From positions 1 through 14,923 of the forward strand of contig DATDMG010000108.1 of assembly GCA_036518955.1 (NCBI GenBank): a DNA stretch of 14,923 bases, in the 5' to 3' direction. The stretch is from DATDMG01 sp036518955. Its GTDB lineage: Bacteria; Actinomycetota; Actinomycetes; Actinomycetales; Kineosporiaceae. The notes under the pieces are model-generated. The model saw nothing but the letters and a program-made list of their open reading frames with translations. It had not been told where the DNA came from and ran no database searches. Below are positions 1-7,276 of the stretch, piece by piece; the stretch's first letter is position 1, and each line of letters begins with the position of its first letter. The translations under genes were made by a program, and so were the position numbers.

Positions 1-704
1 CCGTAGCCTGTGATCACCTCGTCGACGACGAGCAGGACGTCGCGGTCGCGGCAGATCTTCTCGGCAGACTCCAGGTATCCCTCCGGTGGGGGGAAGACCC
101 CACCGGCCCCGATGACCGGCTCGACGAAGAACGCGGCCACCCGGTCCGGCCCGATGGCGTCCAGGGCGGTGGCCAGTGCCTGCGCGCTGTCCCACGACAC
201 CTGCACGGTCTCGTCGACGAGCGGTCCGTAGCCGAGCCGGTTGACCGGGATGCCGGAGAGGCTGGTGCCGCCGGCGTGCATGCCGTGGTAGGCGTGCCGG
301 CGGCTGACGACGATCGTCTTGTCCGCCCGGCCGAGTACCTGCCAATAGCGTCGGACCAGTTTCAGTGCGCTGTCCACCGAGTCCGACCCGCCGCTGGTGA
401 GGAACACCTTGCTGCCCCGGACGGGAGCGATGGCCGCCAGCCGCTCGGCGAGCTCCAGGGTCGGCCGGGCGGCCAGGTCACCGAACGTGGTGTACGCCGC
501 CAGCCGGCGCATCTGGGCCGCGGCCGCGTCCGCGAGTTCCGCCCGCCCGTGCCCGACGTTGCAGTACCACAGCGCCGCGGTGGCGTCGAGATAGCGGCGG
601 CCCTGCTCGTCGACGACATGGGCGCCGTCACCCGCGGCGATCACCAGCTCGCTGCCGGTCTCTATCGCGGACATGTCGGCGAAGGGATGCCAGTACGTGC
701 CCAT
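1..704 (-). CDS. Class III PLP-dependent aminotransferase, N-terminal part (cut by window edge)
   Basis: This reading frame opens at an ATG at 704 and runs off the left edge, giving 234 complete codons, about half of a usual 430-460 residue enzyme. Visible fold-type I, class III features are the N-terminal W-H-P-F block (residues 5-8), the PLP-phosphate loop SGGSDSVD (104-111), the YHG motif whose Tyr stacks on the cofactor (139-141), VEPVIGAGG (194-202), and VVDEVITGYG at the cut end (227-236), whose Asp pairs with the pyridine nitrogen. The Schiff-base lysine lies beyond the window. Family knowledge says such enzymes move an amino group from an omega-amine or amino acid to pyruvate or 2-oxoglutarate in the cytoplasm; the substrate cannot be read here. 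A GAGCGAGG-like ribosome site precedes the start. The gene is divergent from the unknown gene at 887 across 182 bases and has no obvious link to phosphate metabolism. Confidence 0.9.
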   Translation of the reverse strand, partial: MGTYWHPFADMSAIETGSELVIAAGDGAHVVDEQGRRYLDATAALWYCNVGHGRAELADAAAAQMRRLAAYTTFGDLAARPTLELAERLAAIAPVRGSKVFLTSGGSDSVDSALKLVRRYWQVLGRADKTIVVSRRHAYHGMHAGGTSLSGIPVNRLGYGPLVDETVQVSWDSAQALATALDAIGPDRVAAFFVEPVIGAGGVFPPPEGYLESAEKICRDRDVLLVVDEVITGY

Positions 705-886
705 GACGCCTCGCTCTCGCGGAGTGGGGCGGCCGGCCGGAACCGATCCGGGCAGGCCAGGACGGGAGCGTAGCGCCCAGAGCCCGGCTGGTGCGCGGCC
801 CGCCCCGGGCGTCCGGCTGCCTTCCGGCCAGGGCCTGGGGCCCCGCACCGCTGGGAGCGCGGCACCGAGGATGCGACCATGGGGCC

Positions 887-1594
887 ATGAGCATGCCGCA
901 GCACCGGGGTGGGCGGCCGCGCCGGCCCGCCTTCGTCGAGCCCGGAGCGGCCGACCTGCACGTGGGCGGGGCGGACCCGGCCGAGCTGGTGCAGGCCGCC
1001 CATGCCACGGCGGAGGCGCTGGTGCGGCACGGGCGCAGCGGCGACGACAGCGTCACCGCGCGGCTGGTCGCCCTCACCGACGAGTACGGGATCGACGAGG
1101 TGGCGATGCTCTGGGCGAGCCGGCCCCCGGACTCGCTGCCCGGCGCGCTCTGGCGGCTGTACGCGCTGCGCGCCGGCATCAGGCGGCAGAGCGAGCTGAT
1201 GGCCTGGGCCTTCGAGGCCGGGCGGCACCGGGCTCCCGTCCATGAGGCGGTGGCGGGCGTGGCCGAGCCGCCTGGGCCGGTCGAGGTCCGCGATCTGGCC
1301 GACGCCGTCCTCGCCGGGGCGTTCATCGGCGACCTGGACGTCGCGCTGGAGCGAGCCGCGGCGTTCTGCCGGGTCGTCTCGACCGGTTGGGCGGTGCTGG
1401 CCGATTGTCCGGACGCCGTCCGCGCACCTGCGTCGGGCACCCCCGTGGTCGGCGCTGGCTCCGGGGAGGACGCCGGTGGGGCCGCGGGTGGCGATGCCGC
1501 CGCCGCGCTCACGCACCGCGCCTCCGACCTGCTTCGGACCGGTACCCAGCTGGAGGCGGCGGCCCGGCGCTGGCGGGCCGGGACCCTGTACTGA
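887..1594 (+). CDS. Uncharacterised helical protein, 235 aa
   Basis: I do not recognise a named family. The open frame extends upstream to 791, but the likely start is the ATG at 887 or the in-frame ATG at 893: the upstream part (GARHRGCDHGA) looks non-coding, and a GGGG at 881-884 is better spaced for 893. The protein seems mostly alpha-helical and soluble, with no signal peptide or membrane segment. Its core (residues about 25-165) is Ala/Leu/Glu rich and contains the segments ALWRLYALR and DAVLAGAFIGDLDVALERA, which look constrained rather than random. After about residue 177 comes a Gly/Ala/Pro-rich linker, then a short helical tail ending in RRWRAGTLY. Third codon positions are strongly G/C, supporting real coding. 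It is divergent from the aminotransferase and upstream of the phosphoesterase in the same direction, about 320 bases apart. No function is proposed. Confidence 0.75.
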   Translation: MSMPQHRGGRPRRPAFVEPGAADLHVGGADPAELVQAAHATAEALVRHGRSGDDSVTARLVALTDEYGIDEVAMLWASRPPDSLPGALWRLYALRAGIRRQSELMAWAFEAGRHRAPVHEAVAGVAEPPGPVEVRDLADAVLAGAFIGDLDVALERAAAFCRVVSTGWAVLADCPDAVRAPASGTPVVGAGSGEDAGGAAGGDAAAALTHRASDLLRTGTQLEAAARRWRAGTLY

Positions 1595-1620
1595 ACGCGG
1601 CACTCAGAACGCGGCACTCA
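1593..1620. repeat. Perfect 14-bp tandem duplication at the end of the 887-1594 gene
   Basis: GAACGCGGCACTCA occurs twice without a gap (1593-1606 and 1607-1620). The first copy contains the last two bases of the gene's TGA stop. It may be a simple slippage duplication or a pair of regulator half-sites. It opens the 319-base spacer 1595-1913, in which I otherwise see only the possible small ORF at 1798-1917 and no clear promoter hexamers. Confidence 0.85.
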
Positions 1621-1797
1621 CCGGCGGCTACTCATGGCGATAGGACCTGGTGTCCGGCGGGTGCCTGGGGTGGCACGGACGGCGGATTGGAAAAACCTCA
1701 GGCGGACCGGGAACATGGGCAGTGGGTGCCGCGTTGGCCCCCATCGGTGACACCTTCGGGTCTCACCTGGCGTCGGGCCGCGGTAGCCCCGGGTCCC

Positions 1798-1917
1798 ATG
1801 AAAAGCCGCTACGAGCGGCAGTTGCGCCGTGAGGCGCTCCCGGCCCGACGCCTGGACCTGTCCCTTCCGCCGGCAAACCTCGACCTGGGGAGTGTCCCCG
1901 CACCCGCGCGACCATGA
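1798..1917 (+). CDS. Possible 39-residue ORF overlapping the phosphoesterase start
   Basis: ATG at 1798 opens a short frame ending at TGA 1915-1917, which overlaps the ATG (1914) of the phosphoesterase in an ATGA arrangement typical of translational coupling. The peptide is basic at its N-terminus (MKSRYERQLRRE) and Pro/Leu-rich after that, without a membrane segment. In favour: the downstream gene lacks a well-placed ribosome site of its own, so it may depend on translation running in from upstream. Against: no strong Shine-Dalgarno sequence precedes 1798, and about three quarters of third codon positions are G/C, lower than in neighbouring genes. It could be a leader peptide, the remnant of a longer gene, or chance. 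Confidence 0.3.
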   Translation: MKSRYERQLRREALPARRLDLSLPPANLDLGSVPAPARP

Positions 1918-3785
1918 CCATTCCTCCCGCCGACCCGGCGCCCTCCCGGCTCCGGACGCCCCGCTCGGCCCGCGAGGCCTGGGCGCGTGCGTCCGGTCGG
2001 TGGCGTGCGATCCGGTGGCCGACCTGGGTGCGGCCGCTCGGCCGCGCGGCGGGCGTGCTGGCCGTCGTCATCGTCGGAGCCGGGCTGGGCGCCGCGATGA
2101 CGCCCTCGGTGCCGGCGACCGTCGGGCCGCTGAGCTTCGACGTGCGGGTCACCCCGAGTCTGCGACCCGGGGTCAACCTGCTGTTGCCGCCCGCCGGTCA
2201 GGTGCGGTTCGGCACCCACCTGGCGCCCGTCGCGGTCGACGCCGCGATCAGCGAGGTCGACCTGGAGAAGGCGCGGGCGCTGATCAACTCCCCGCACCAG
2301 CTGGGCCGCCTGGAGAGCACCGCCCCGGACGAGCTGCGCACGGCCACCATCGAGGCTGCCGGGCTGGCCGCCGCGTGCACGCTCGTCGGCGCGCTCGGCC
2401 TGGGGCTCCTGGTCTACCGTGCGCACTGGCGCCGCACGGCGCAGGTCGCCGCCACGGTGACCGGCGCTCTGGTGGTGACCGCCGCAGCGGTGAGTGGCAC
2501 CTTCGACTCCGACCGGTTCGCCCAGCCCCGGTTCGAAGGTTTGCTCAGCCAGGCCCCGTACGTCGCCAACCAGACGTCGTCTCTGGTCAAGCGCCTGGAG
2601 TCCTACCGCACCGGTCTCGCCGCCATCGTCGAGAGCGTCACCACCCTGTACGGCAAGAGCGGCGACCTGCCGGTGATCCCCGAGACCCGCCCGGACGACC
2701 TGATCACGGTTCTGCACATCTCGGACCTGCACCTCAACCCGCTCGGTCACGATCTCACCGACCGGCTGGTCAAGCAGTTCGGGGTCAACCTGGTGATCGA
2801 CACTGGTGACATCACGACCTGGGGCACCGAGGTCGAGTCGGCCACGCTGTCGCGGATCCGTCAGCTCGGCGTCCCGTACGTGTTCGTCCGCGGGAACCAC
2901 GACTCGTTGCGCACCCAACGAGCGGTCGCCGCCAACCCGAACGCCGTCGTCCTGGACGGCGGCGTCGCCGAGGTCGGCGGCCTGGTCATCGCCGGCCTCG
3001 GCGACCCGAGGTTCACGCCGGACTCCTCGGTGGCCCTGCCTTCGCCGTCCCGGGTGTCGGGCAGCGGTGGCTCGTCCATGGGGTCGGGAGCCGGCGGCGG
3101 CTCGGGTGCCGGTACCGCCGCGCCGTCCGGTACCGCCGCGCCGTCCGGTACCGCCGCGCCCAGCCCTTGGCCCTCCACCGCGGCCCAGGCCGTCGTCCGG
3201 GGGGAGGACCCGGAACTCGTCGAGGGCCGCCGGCTGGCCCAGCTGATCCGTTCCTGGGACGCCGCGCACCACGACCGGCCCGTCGACATCGCCGCGTTCC
3301 ACGAGCCCGCCGGTACCCCACCGGTCGACGGGCTGGTGCCGCTGGCGCTCGCCGGACACGTACACCACCGGATGGTCAGGACCTACCCCCTGGGTACCCG
3401 GTTGATGGTGGAGGGATCGACCGGTGGTGCCGGGTTCGACAGCCTCAAGCCGTCCGAGGGGCAGCCCGTCCCGCTGTCCGCCACCGTCCTGTACTTCGCC
3501 CGGTCCGGAGCCAGGGCGGGCCAGCTGCTGGCGTACGACGAGGTGACCGTCGGCGGTTTCGGGCTGGCCTCGGTGTCGCTGGAGCGGACCGTGTTGCGGC
3601 CCGACCAGGCCCAGCTCGCCCCCGGAAAGCTGCGGGGACCGTTGGTGTGCCCGACGTCGCCGTCCACGGCGTCGCCGGGTCCCACGGTGGCGACCGGGTC
3701 CTCGCGGCCCCCGTCGGCCTCTGCCGTGGCTGGGTCCGGGCGTCCGTCGGTGGGGTCGTCGTCCTGTCCTTCGGCCAGTCCCTGA
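1914..3785 (+). CDS. Membrane-anchored calcineurin-like metallophosphoesterase, 623 aa
   Basis: Residues 1-44 are Arg-rich. Hydrophobic segments lie at about 45-62, 148-168 and 178-194, with a positive loop (RAHWRR) between the last two. By the positive-inside rule this puts the catalytic domain outside the membrane. The two-metal phosphoesterase set is complete: D-x-H (D271, H273), GD (G298, D299), GNHD (327-330), a His in FHEP (H463) and GHVH (481-484). The family hydrolyses phosphomono- or diesters; the substrate is not evident, but phosphate scavenging fits the neighbours. A Gly/Ser/Ala/Pro insert (about 380-425), with three GTAAPS repeats at 400-417, interrupts the domain between GNHD and FHEP. 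The tail from about 575 is Ser/Pro/Thr-rich. No good ribosome site precedes ATG 1914, which overlaps a short ORF by ATGA. The next gene starts 127 bases downstream. Confidence 0.88.
   Translation: MTIPPADPAPSRLRTPRSAREAWARASGRWRAIRWPTWVRPLGRAAGVLAVVIVGAGLGAAMTPSVPATVGPLSFDVRVTPSLRPGVNLLLPPAGQVRFGTHLAPVAVDAAISEVDLEKARALINSPHQLGRLESTAPDELRTATIEAAGLAAACTLVGALGLGLLVYRAHWRRTAQVAATVTGALVVTAAAVSGTFDSDRFAQPRFEGLLSQAPYVANQTSSLVKRLESYRTGLAAIVESVTTLYGKSGDLPVIPETRPDDLITVLHISDLHLNPLGHDLTDRLVKQFGVNLVIDTGDITTWGTEVESATLSRIRQLGVPYVFVRGNHDSLRTQRAVAANPNAVVLDGGVAEVGGLVIAGLGDPRFTPDSSVALPSPSRVSGSGGSSMGSGAGGGSGAGTAAPSGTAAPSGTAAPSPWPSTAAQAVVRGEDPELVEGRRLAQLIRSWDAAHHDRPVDIAAFHEPAGTPPVDGLVPLALAGHVHHRMVRTYPLGTRLMVEGSTGGAGFDSLKPSEGQPVPLSATVLYFARSGARAGQLLAYDEVTVGGFGLASVSLERTVLRPDQAQLAPGKLRGPLVCPTSPSTASPGPTVATGSSRPPSASAVAGSGRPSVGSSSCPSASP
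3111..3164 (+). repeat. Three 18-bp tandem repeats inside the phosphoesterase gene
   Basis: The unit GGTACCGCCGCGCCGTCC is present at 3111-3128 and 3129-3146, and a third copy at 3147-3164 differs only in its last bases. Each copy encodes Gly-Thr-Ala-Ala-Pro-Ser. The length is a multiple of three, so copy-number change would keep the frame. Confidence 0.9.
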
Positions 3786-3856
3786 TCCGGACCCGCCGCC
3801 GTCCTGCCGGAGTGTGCCGACGCCGACGTGCCGGCGAGGGCGTCACCTGGGTCGCG

Positions 3857-3862
3857 TAGAGT
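3857..3862 (+). promoter_or_regulatory. Possible -10 element for the DUF47-pit operon
   Basis: TAGAGT fits the actinobacterial -10 pattern TAnnnT and lies 50 bases before the GTG start of the DUF47 gene, in the 127-base gap after the phosphoesterase. No -35 match is visible at 16-18 bases upstream, so the call is weak. Confidence 0.25.
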
Positions 3863-3912
3863 CCGCAGCCGGGCCGATGAGTGCCCGGGCATCTGGTCGG
3901 AGGGGGTCAACG

Positions 3913-4530
3913 GTGTTCCGCGTGCGTCGCCGCGACGCCCAGCTCGGCGACCTGCTCGTCGAGTTGGGCGGCTACCTGGTGGCGGGGGCCCAGTTGCTGT
4001 CCGAGGTGCTCACCGCCGAGCAGACCGAGCGGGCGTCGACGGCGTCCCGGCTGCGTGAGGTGGACCATGCCGCGGAGGCGGCAGGGCACGGGGTGATGCG
4101 GCTGCTGTCCGCGGCCTTCGTCACGCCGTTCGACCGGGCCGACGTGTACCGGGTCAGCTGGGCGATGCGCGCCTGCGTCGGCTGGATGGAGGCGGCCGCC
4201 GACGACATCGCGCTGTTCGCGGTGGGACCGGTGCCGACCGGGGTGATCGAACTGGTGTTCCTGGTCGTCCGGGCAGCGGACGTCACCGTGCAGGCGCTGC
4301 CGAGGCTGACCCACGCGTCCGAGCTCTCCGACTCGTGGATCGAGCTCAGCAGGATGGGCAAGCAGGCCGGCCAGAGCCATCGGCGGCTGTTGGCCGACGT
4401 CACCGCCACCCCGACCGACCCGGCCACGCTGATCCGGCTGGTGACGGTGGCCCAATCGCTCCGCCGGGTGGTGGAGGCGTTCGAGGAGATCGCGAACGCG
4501 CTGCAGACCGTGGCCGTCAAGGAAGGATGA
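3913..4530 (+). CDS. DUF47/PhoU-like PiT accessory protein, 205 aa
   Basis: The start is GTG 3913, chosen because an unusually good ribosome site (GGAGGGGG, 3899-3906) sits six bases upstream; the open frame reaches back to 3814 but that part looks non-coding. The product is a short all-helical protein of the usual DUF47 length. Visible family features are the N-terminal RRRDAQLGDLLVELG, LLSEVL (28-33), REVDHAAEAAGHG (48-60), and TPFDRADVY (71-79). DUF47 proteins are PhoU relatives that are usually encoded beside PiT permeases and are thought to modulate them; the mechanism is not settled. The helix after TPFDR carries MRACVGW, where relatives often have acidic residues, so metal binding of the PhoU E/D-xxx-D type may be weakened here. 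Its stop overlaps the pit start (ATGA, 4527-4530), so the two are almost certainly cotranslated. Confidence 0.9.
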   Translation: MFRVRRRDAQLGDLLVELGGYLVAGAQLLSEVLTAEQTERASTASRLREVDHAAEAAGHGVMRLLSAAFVTPFDRADVYRVSWAMRACVGWMEAAADDIALFAVGPVPTGVIELVFLVVRAADVTVQALPRLTHASELSDSWIELSRMGKQAGQSHRRLLADVTATPTDPATLIRLVTVAQSLRRVVEAFEEIANALQTVAVKEG

Positions 4531-5537
4531 CGGCGTTGGGGGCAGCCGTCGTCGTGGTCGTCCTGGTTGCGCTGATCTTCGCCTGGACGAACGGGTTCCA
4601 CGACGCGTCGAACAGCGTGGCGACGTCTCTGGCCACCGGAGCTCTCACGCCGCAGGTCGCGCTGGGCCTGGCGGCGCTGCTCAACGTGGTGGGTGGCCTG
4701 TTCGGCGTCTCGATCGCCCAGACGGTCCGGCGCAGCCTGCTCGACGTCCCGATGGATCAACTCGGGGTGAGCCTGATCACGGCGGCCTTGGCGGCGGCGA
4801 TCGCCTGGAACGTCGTCACCTGGCGGCTGGGCCTGCCCTCGTCGTCGTCGCAAGCCCTGTTCGGGGGGTTGGCAGGCGCCAGCCTGACCGCCGGAATCCC
4901 GGTCAGCTGGGGAGCGATCGGTCACGATGTGCTGCTGCCGATGGTCGTGTCACCGGTCCTCGGGTTCGGCGCCGCCTGGGTGCTGACCGCTGTCCTGCTC
5001 CGCGTCGTCGGGGACGCCGCGCACGCTGTGGCGATGCGACGCTTCCGGCTGGCGCAGACCGTGTCCGCCGCGGCGATGGCACTCGGGCACGGGTTGCAGG
5101 ACGCCCAGAAGACGACCGCCGTCATGCTGGTGGCACTCGTCGCGAGCGGGGAGGCGCAGGGTGAGGACGGCGTCCCGCTCTGGGCTCGGGTGGCCGTGGC
5201 CGTGGCGCTCGGCGCCGGAACCGCGTTCGGCGGCTGGCGGATCATCCGCAGCCTGGGCCGGCGGATCGCCCCGATCGACCCGCTGACCGGGTTCGCGGCG
5301 GAGGCGGTGGCCGCGGGCGCCCTGTACACGGCGGCCGGCGCCTTCGCGGCCCCGGTGTCGAGCACGCACGTGCTCGTCGCGTCGATCATGGGCGGCGGGG
5401 CGACCCGTGGGCTGCGATCGATCCGTTGGCGCCATGTCCGCTGGATCGTGCTCGCCTTCGTGGTGACCCCCCTCGCCACCGGCCTGCTGGCGGCCGCCCT
5501 CTGCCACCTCACACCCCAGCTCACACCCCCGCTGTGA
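4527..5537 (+). CDS. pit: PiT-family low-affinity inorganic phosphate transporter, 336 aa
   Basis: This membrane permease imports phosphate (as metal phosphate) using the proton gradient. The PiT signature appears near both halves: GFHDASNSVAT (23-33, matching the GxNDxxNxxxT type with His for Asn) and GHGLQDAQKT (187-196). Paired inner loops LPSSSSQAL (103-111) and APVSSTHVL (275-283) reflect the inverted-repeat fold. About nine to ten hydrophobic segments are visible, and the length fits the short actinobacterial PiT type rather than the roughly 500-residue E. coli PitA. ATG 4527 overlaps the DUF47 stop by ATGA, with AAGGA just before it. Its TGA stop (5535-5537) is immediately followed by the complement of the pstB stop, leaving no intergenic base and no room for a terminator. 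The longer frame from 4335 overlaps DUF47 and is not used. Confidence 0.95.
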   Translation: MTALGAAVVVVVLVALIFAWTNGFHDASNSVATSLATGALTPQVALGLAALLNVVGGLFGVSIAQTVRRSLLDVPMDQLGVSLITAALAAAIAWNVVTWRLGLPSSSSQALFGGLAGASLTAGIPVSWGAIGHDVLLPMVVSPVLGFGAAWVLTAVLLRVVGDAAHAVAMRRFRLAQTVSAAAMALGHGLQDAQKTTAVMLVALVASGEAQGEDGVPLWARVAVAVALGAGTAFGGWRIIRSLGRRIAPIDPLTGFAAEAVAAGALYTAAGAFAAPVSSTHVLVASIMGGGATRGLRSIRWRHVRWIVLAFVVTPLATGLLAAALCHLTPQLTPPL

Positions 5538-6314
5538 TCAGCCGAAGCGGCCGCTGATGTAGTCCTCGGTGGCCTTCTCGGAGGGGTTGCTGAAGATCTT
5601 CGCGGTGTCCGCCATCTCGATGAGCTTGCCCGGCTTGCCGGTCGCCGCGAGGTTGAAGAACGCCGTCCGGTCGCTGACCCGGGCCGCCTGCTGCATGTTG
5701 TGGGTGACGATGACGATCGTGTAGTGGGACTTGATCTCCTCGATCAGATCCTCGATCGCGAGAGTCGAGATGGGGTCGAGCGCCGAGCAGGGTTCGTCCA
5801 TGAGCAGCACCTGGGGTTCCACGGCGATCGCCCGCGCGATGCACAGGCGCTGCTGCTGGCCGCCGGACAGGCCGGCTCCCGGCTTGTCGAGCCGATCCTT
5901 GACCTCGTTCCAGAGGTTCGCCCCACGCAGCGACCGCTCGACCGCCTCGGTGAGCTTCTTCTTGTTGCGTTCGCCGTTGAGCCTCAGCCCCGCCGCCACG
6001 TTATCGAAGATCGACATGGTCGGGAAGGGGTTGGGTCGCTGGAACACCATGCCGATCGTGCGACGCACCGCCACCGGGTCGACGTCCTTGCCGTAGAGGT
6101 TGCGGCCGCTCATCTCGACCACACCCTCGACCCGAGCGCCCGGAAGGACCTCGTGCATCCGGTTGAGCGTCCGCAGCACCGTCGACTTGCCGCACCCTGA
6201 CGGGCCGATGAACGCCGTCACCGACCGTGCCTCGACGGTCATCGAGACATCCTCGACGGCCTTGAACGCGCCGTAGTAGATATTCAGGTCCTTGACGTCG
6301 ATGCGCTGGGCCAT
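5538..6314 (-). CDS. pstB: Phosphate ABC transporter ATP-binding protein PstB, 258 aa
   Basis: PstB is the cytoplasmic ATPase of the high-affinity phosphate importer PstSCAB. All ABC motifs are present: Walker A GPSGCGKS (37-44), Q-loop Gln 92 within FQRPNPFP, signature LSGGQ (149-153), Walker B VLLMDE (169-174) followed by the D-loop SALD, and the switch His 205 in VTHNMQQA. The length matches the family (about 250-260). ATG 6314 is chosen because AAGGA lies seven bases upstream and translation from it begins with the usual family N-terminus (DVKDLNIYYG); the open frame runs much further upstream but there it is antisense to pstA. It is the last gene of the operon, 47 bases after pstA, and ends back to back with pit. 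Confidence 0.97.
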   Translation of the reverse strand: MAQRIDVKDLNIYYGAFKAVEDVSMTVEARSVTAFIGPSGCGKSTVLRTLNRMHEVLPGARVEGVVEMSGRNLYGKDVDPVAVRRTIGMVFQRPNPFPTMSIFDNVAAGLRLNGERNKKKLTEAVERSLRGANLWNEVKDRLDKPGAGLSGGQQQRLCIARAIAVEPQVLLMDEPCSALDPISTLAIEDLIEEIKSHYTIVIVTHNMQQAARVSDRTAFFNLAATGKPGKLIEMADTAKIFSNPSEKATEDYISGRFG

Positions 6315-6330
6315 CGAGAGATCCTTCTCG
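6315..6330 (-). promoter_or_regulatory. Small hairpin with the pstB ribosome site in its loop
   Basis: On the minus strand CGAGA (6330-6326) and TCTCG (6319-6315) flank AGGATC, so a 5-bp stem directly before the pstB ATG would hold part of the Shine-Dalgarno sequence in its loop. The stem is short, so a regulatory role is only a possibility. Confidence 0.3.
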
Positions 6331-6361
6331 CGAGTCGTCGGTGGACGAGGGGCGGCCGGGG

Positions 6362-7276
6362 TCACTTCTTGACGCCGCTGAAGCGGGCCACGAAGCGTCC
6401 GGCGAGGTTGAGCAGCAGCACGACGATGATCAGGGTGAGGGCCGCGGCCCACATCCGCTCCGTCGCGGCCGCATCGCCTGTCCCGAAGTTCTCCCGGATC
6501 ATCGTGGGCAGGGCCGCCATGAAGCCGCTGAACAGGTTGGTGTTGATCCCCGCGGCGTAGGGCCCGAGGATCAGCAGCGGCGCCGTCTCGCCCATCACGC
6601 GCGCCAGGCCCAGCATGATGCCGGTCACGATCCCGCCGAGCGCGGTGGGGACCACGATCCGGGCGATGGTCTTCCACTTCGGCACGCCGAGGGCGTACGA
6701 GGCCTCCCGCAGCTCGTTCGGCACCAGCTTGAGCATCTCCTCGGTGGACCGCACGACGACCGGGATCATCAGCAGCACCAGCGAGAGCGACACCGCGAAA
6801 CCGACCCGCTGGGCGTGGAACGTGGTCACCCAGACCGCGTAGATGAACAGCGCCGCGACGATCGACGGGATGCCGGTGAGGATGTCCACCATGAAGCTGA
6901 CCACCCGGGCCAGCCGGCCCCGGCCGTACTCGACGAGGTAGATGGCGGTGAAGACCGCGAGCGGGACGGCGATGAGCGAGCAGATGATCGCTTGGACGAG
7001 GGTACCGAAGATCGCGTGATAGGCGCCGCCGCCGGGCCTGTCCTGGGTGATGCTTCGCTGGGAGTGGGTCCACCACTGCGACTCGACGAGCAGGTGCCAG
7101 CCGTTGGAGACGACGCTCCAGAGGATCCAGGCCAGCGGGATCATCGCCAGTCCGAAGGCGGCGCAGACCAGCAGGGTGGCGATCCGGTCGCGCAGGACGC
7201 GGCCCGGGGAGAGGAGGTCGAGGCCCGGCGCGGCCGAGCCGGTGGGGCGGGTGACGGTGGGGTCGGCGGTGGTCAC
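6362..7276 (-). CDS. pstA: Phosphate ABC transporter permease PstA, 304 aa
   Basis: PstA pairs with PstC to form the membrane channel of the phosphate importer. Six hydrophobic segments are visible (about 33-57, 88-114, 125-150, 157-175, 208-238, 274-297). The cytoplasmic coupling (EAA) loop reads REASYALGVPKWKTI (190-204), which contacts PstB. Conserved PstA pieces such as DILTGIPSIV (131-140) and LARVMGETAPLL (224-235) identify it. The start is GTG 7276, which overlaps the pstC stop in a GTGA arrangement; the longer open frame upstream is antisense-like and lies over pstC. Length is normal for the family. The gap to pstB is 47 bases. Confidence 0.96.
   Translation of the reverse strand: MTTADPTVTRPTGSAAPGLDLLSPGRVLRDRIATLLVCAAFGLAMIPLAWILWSVVSNGWHLLVESQWWTHSQRSITQDRPGGGAYHAIFGTLVQAIICSLIAVPLAVFTAIYLVEYGRGRLARVVSFMVDILTGIPSIVAALFIYAVWVTTFHAQRVGFAVSLSLVLLMIPVVVRSTEEMLKLVPNELREASYALGVPKWKTIARIVVPTALGGIVTGIMLGLARVMGETAPLLILGPYAAGINTNLFSGFMAALPTMIRENFGTGDAAATERMWAAALTLIIVVLLLNLAGRFVARFSGVKK

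Noticed and set aside
1805..1819. GCCGCT-ACG-AGCGGC hairpin that on the minus strand is followed by TTTT, like an intrinsic terminator
   Set aside because: No minus-strand gene ends upstream of it between 1820 and 5537, so there is no transcript for it to end; it is short and may be chance.
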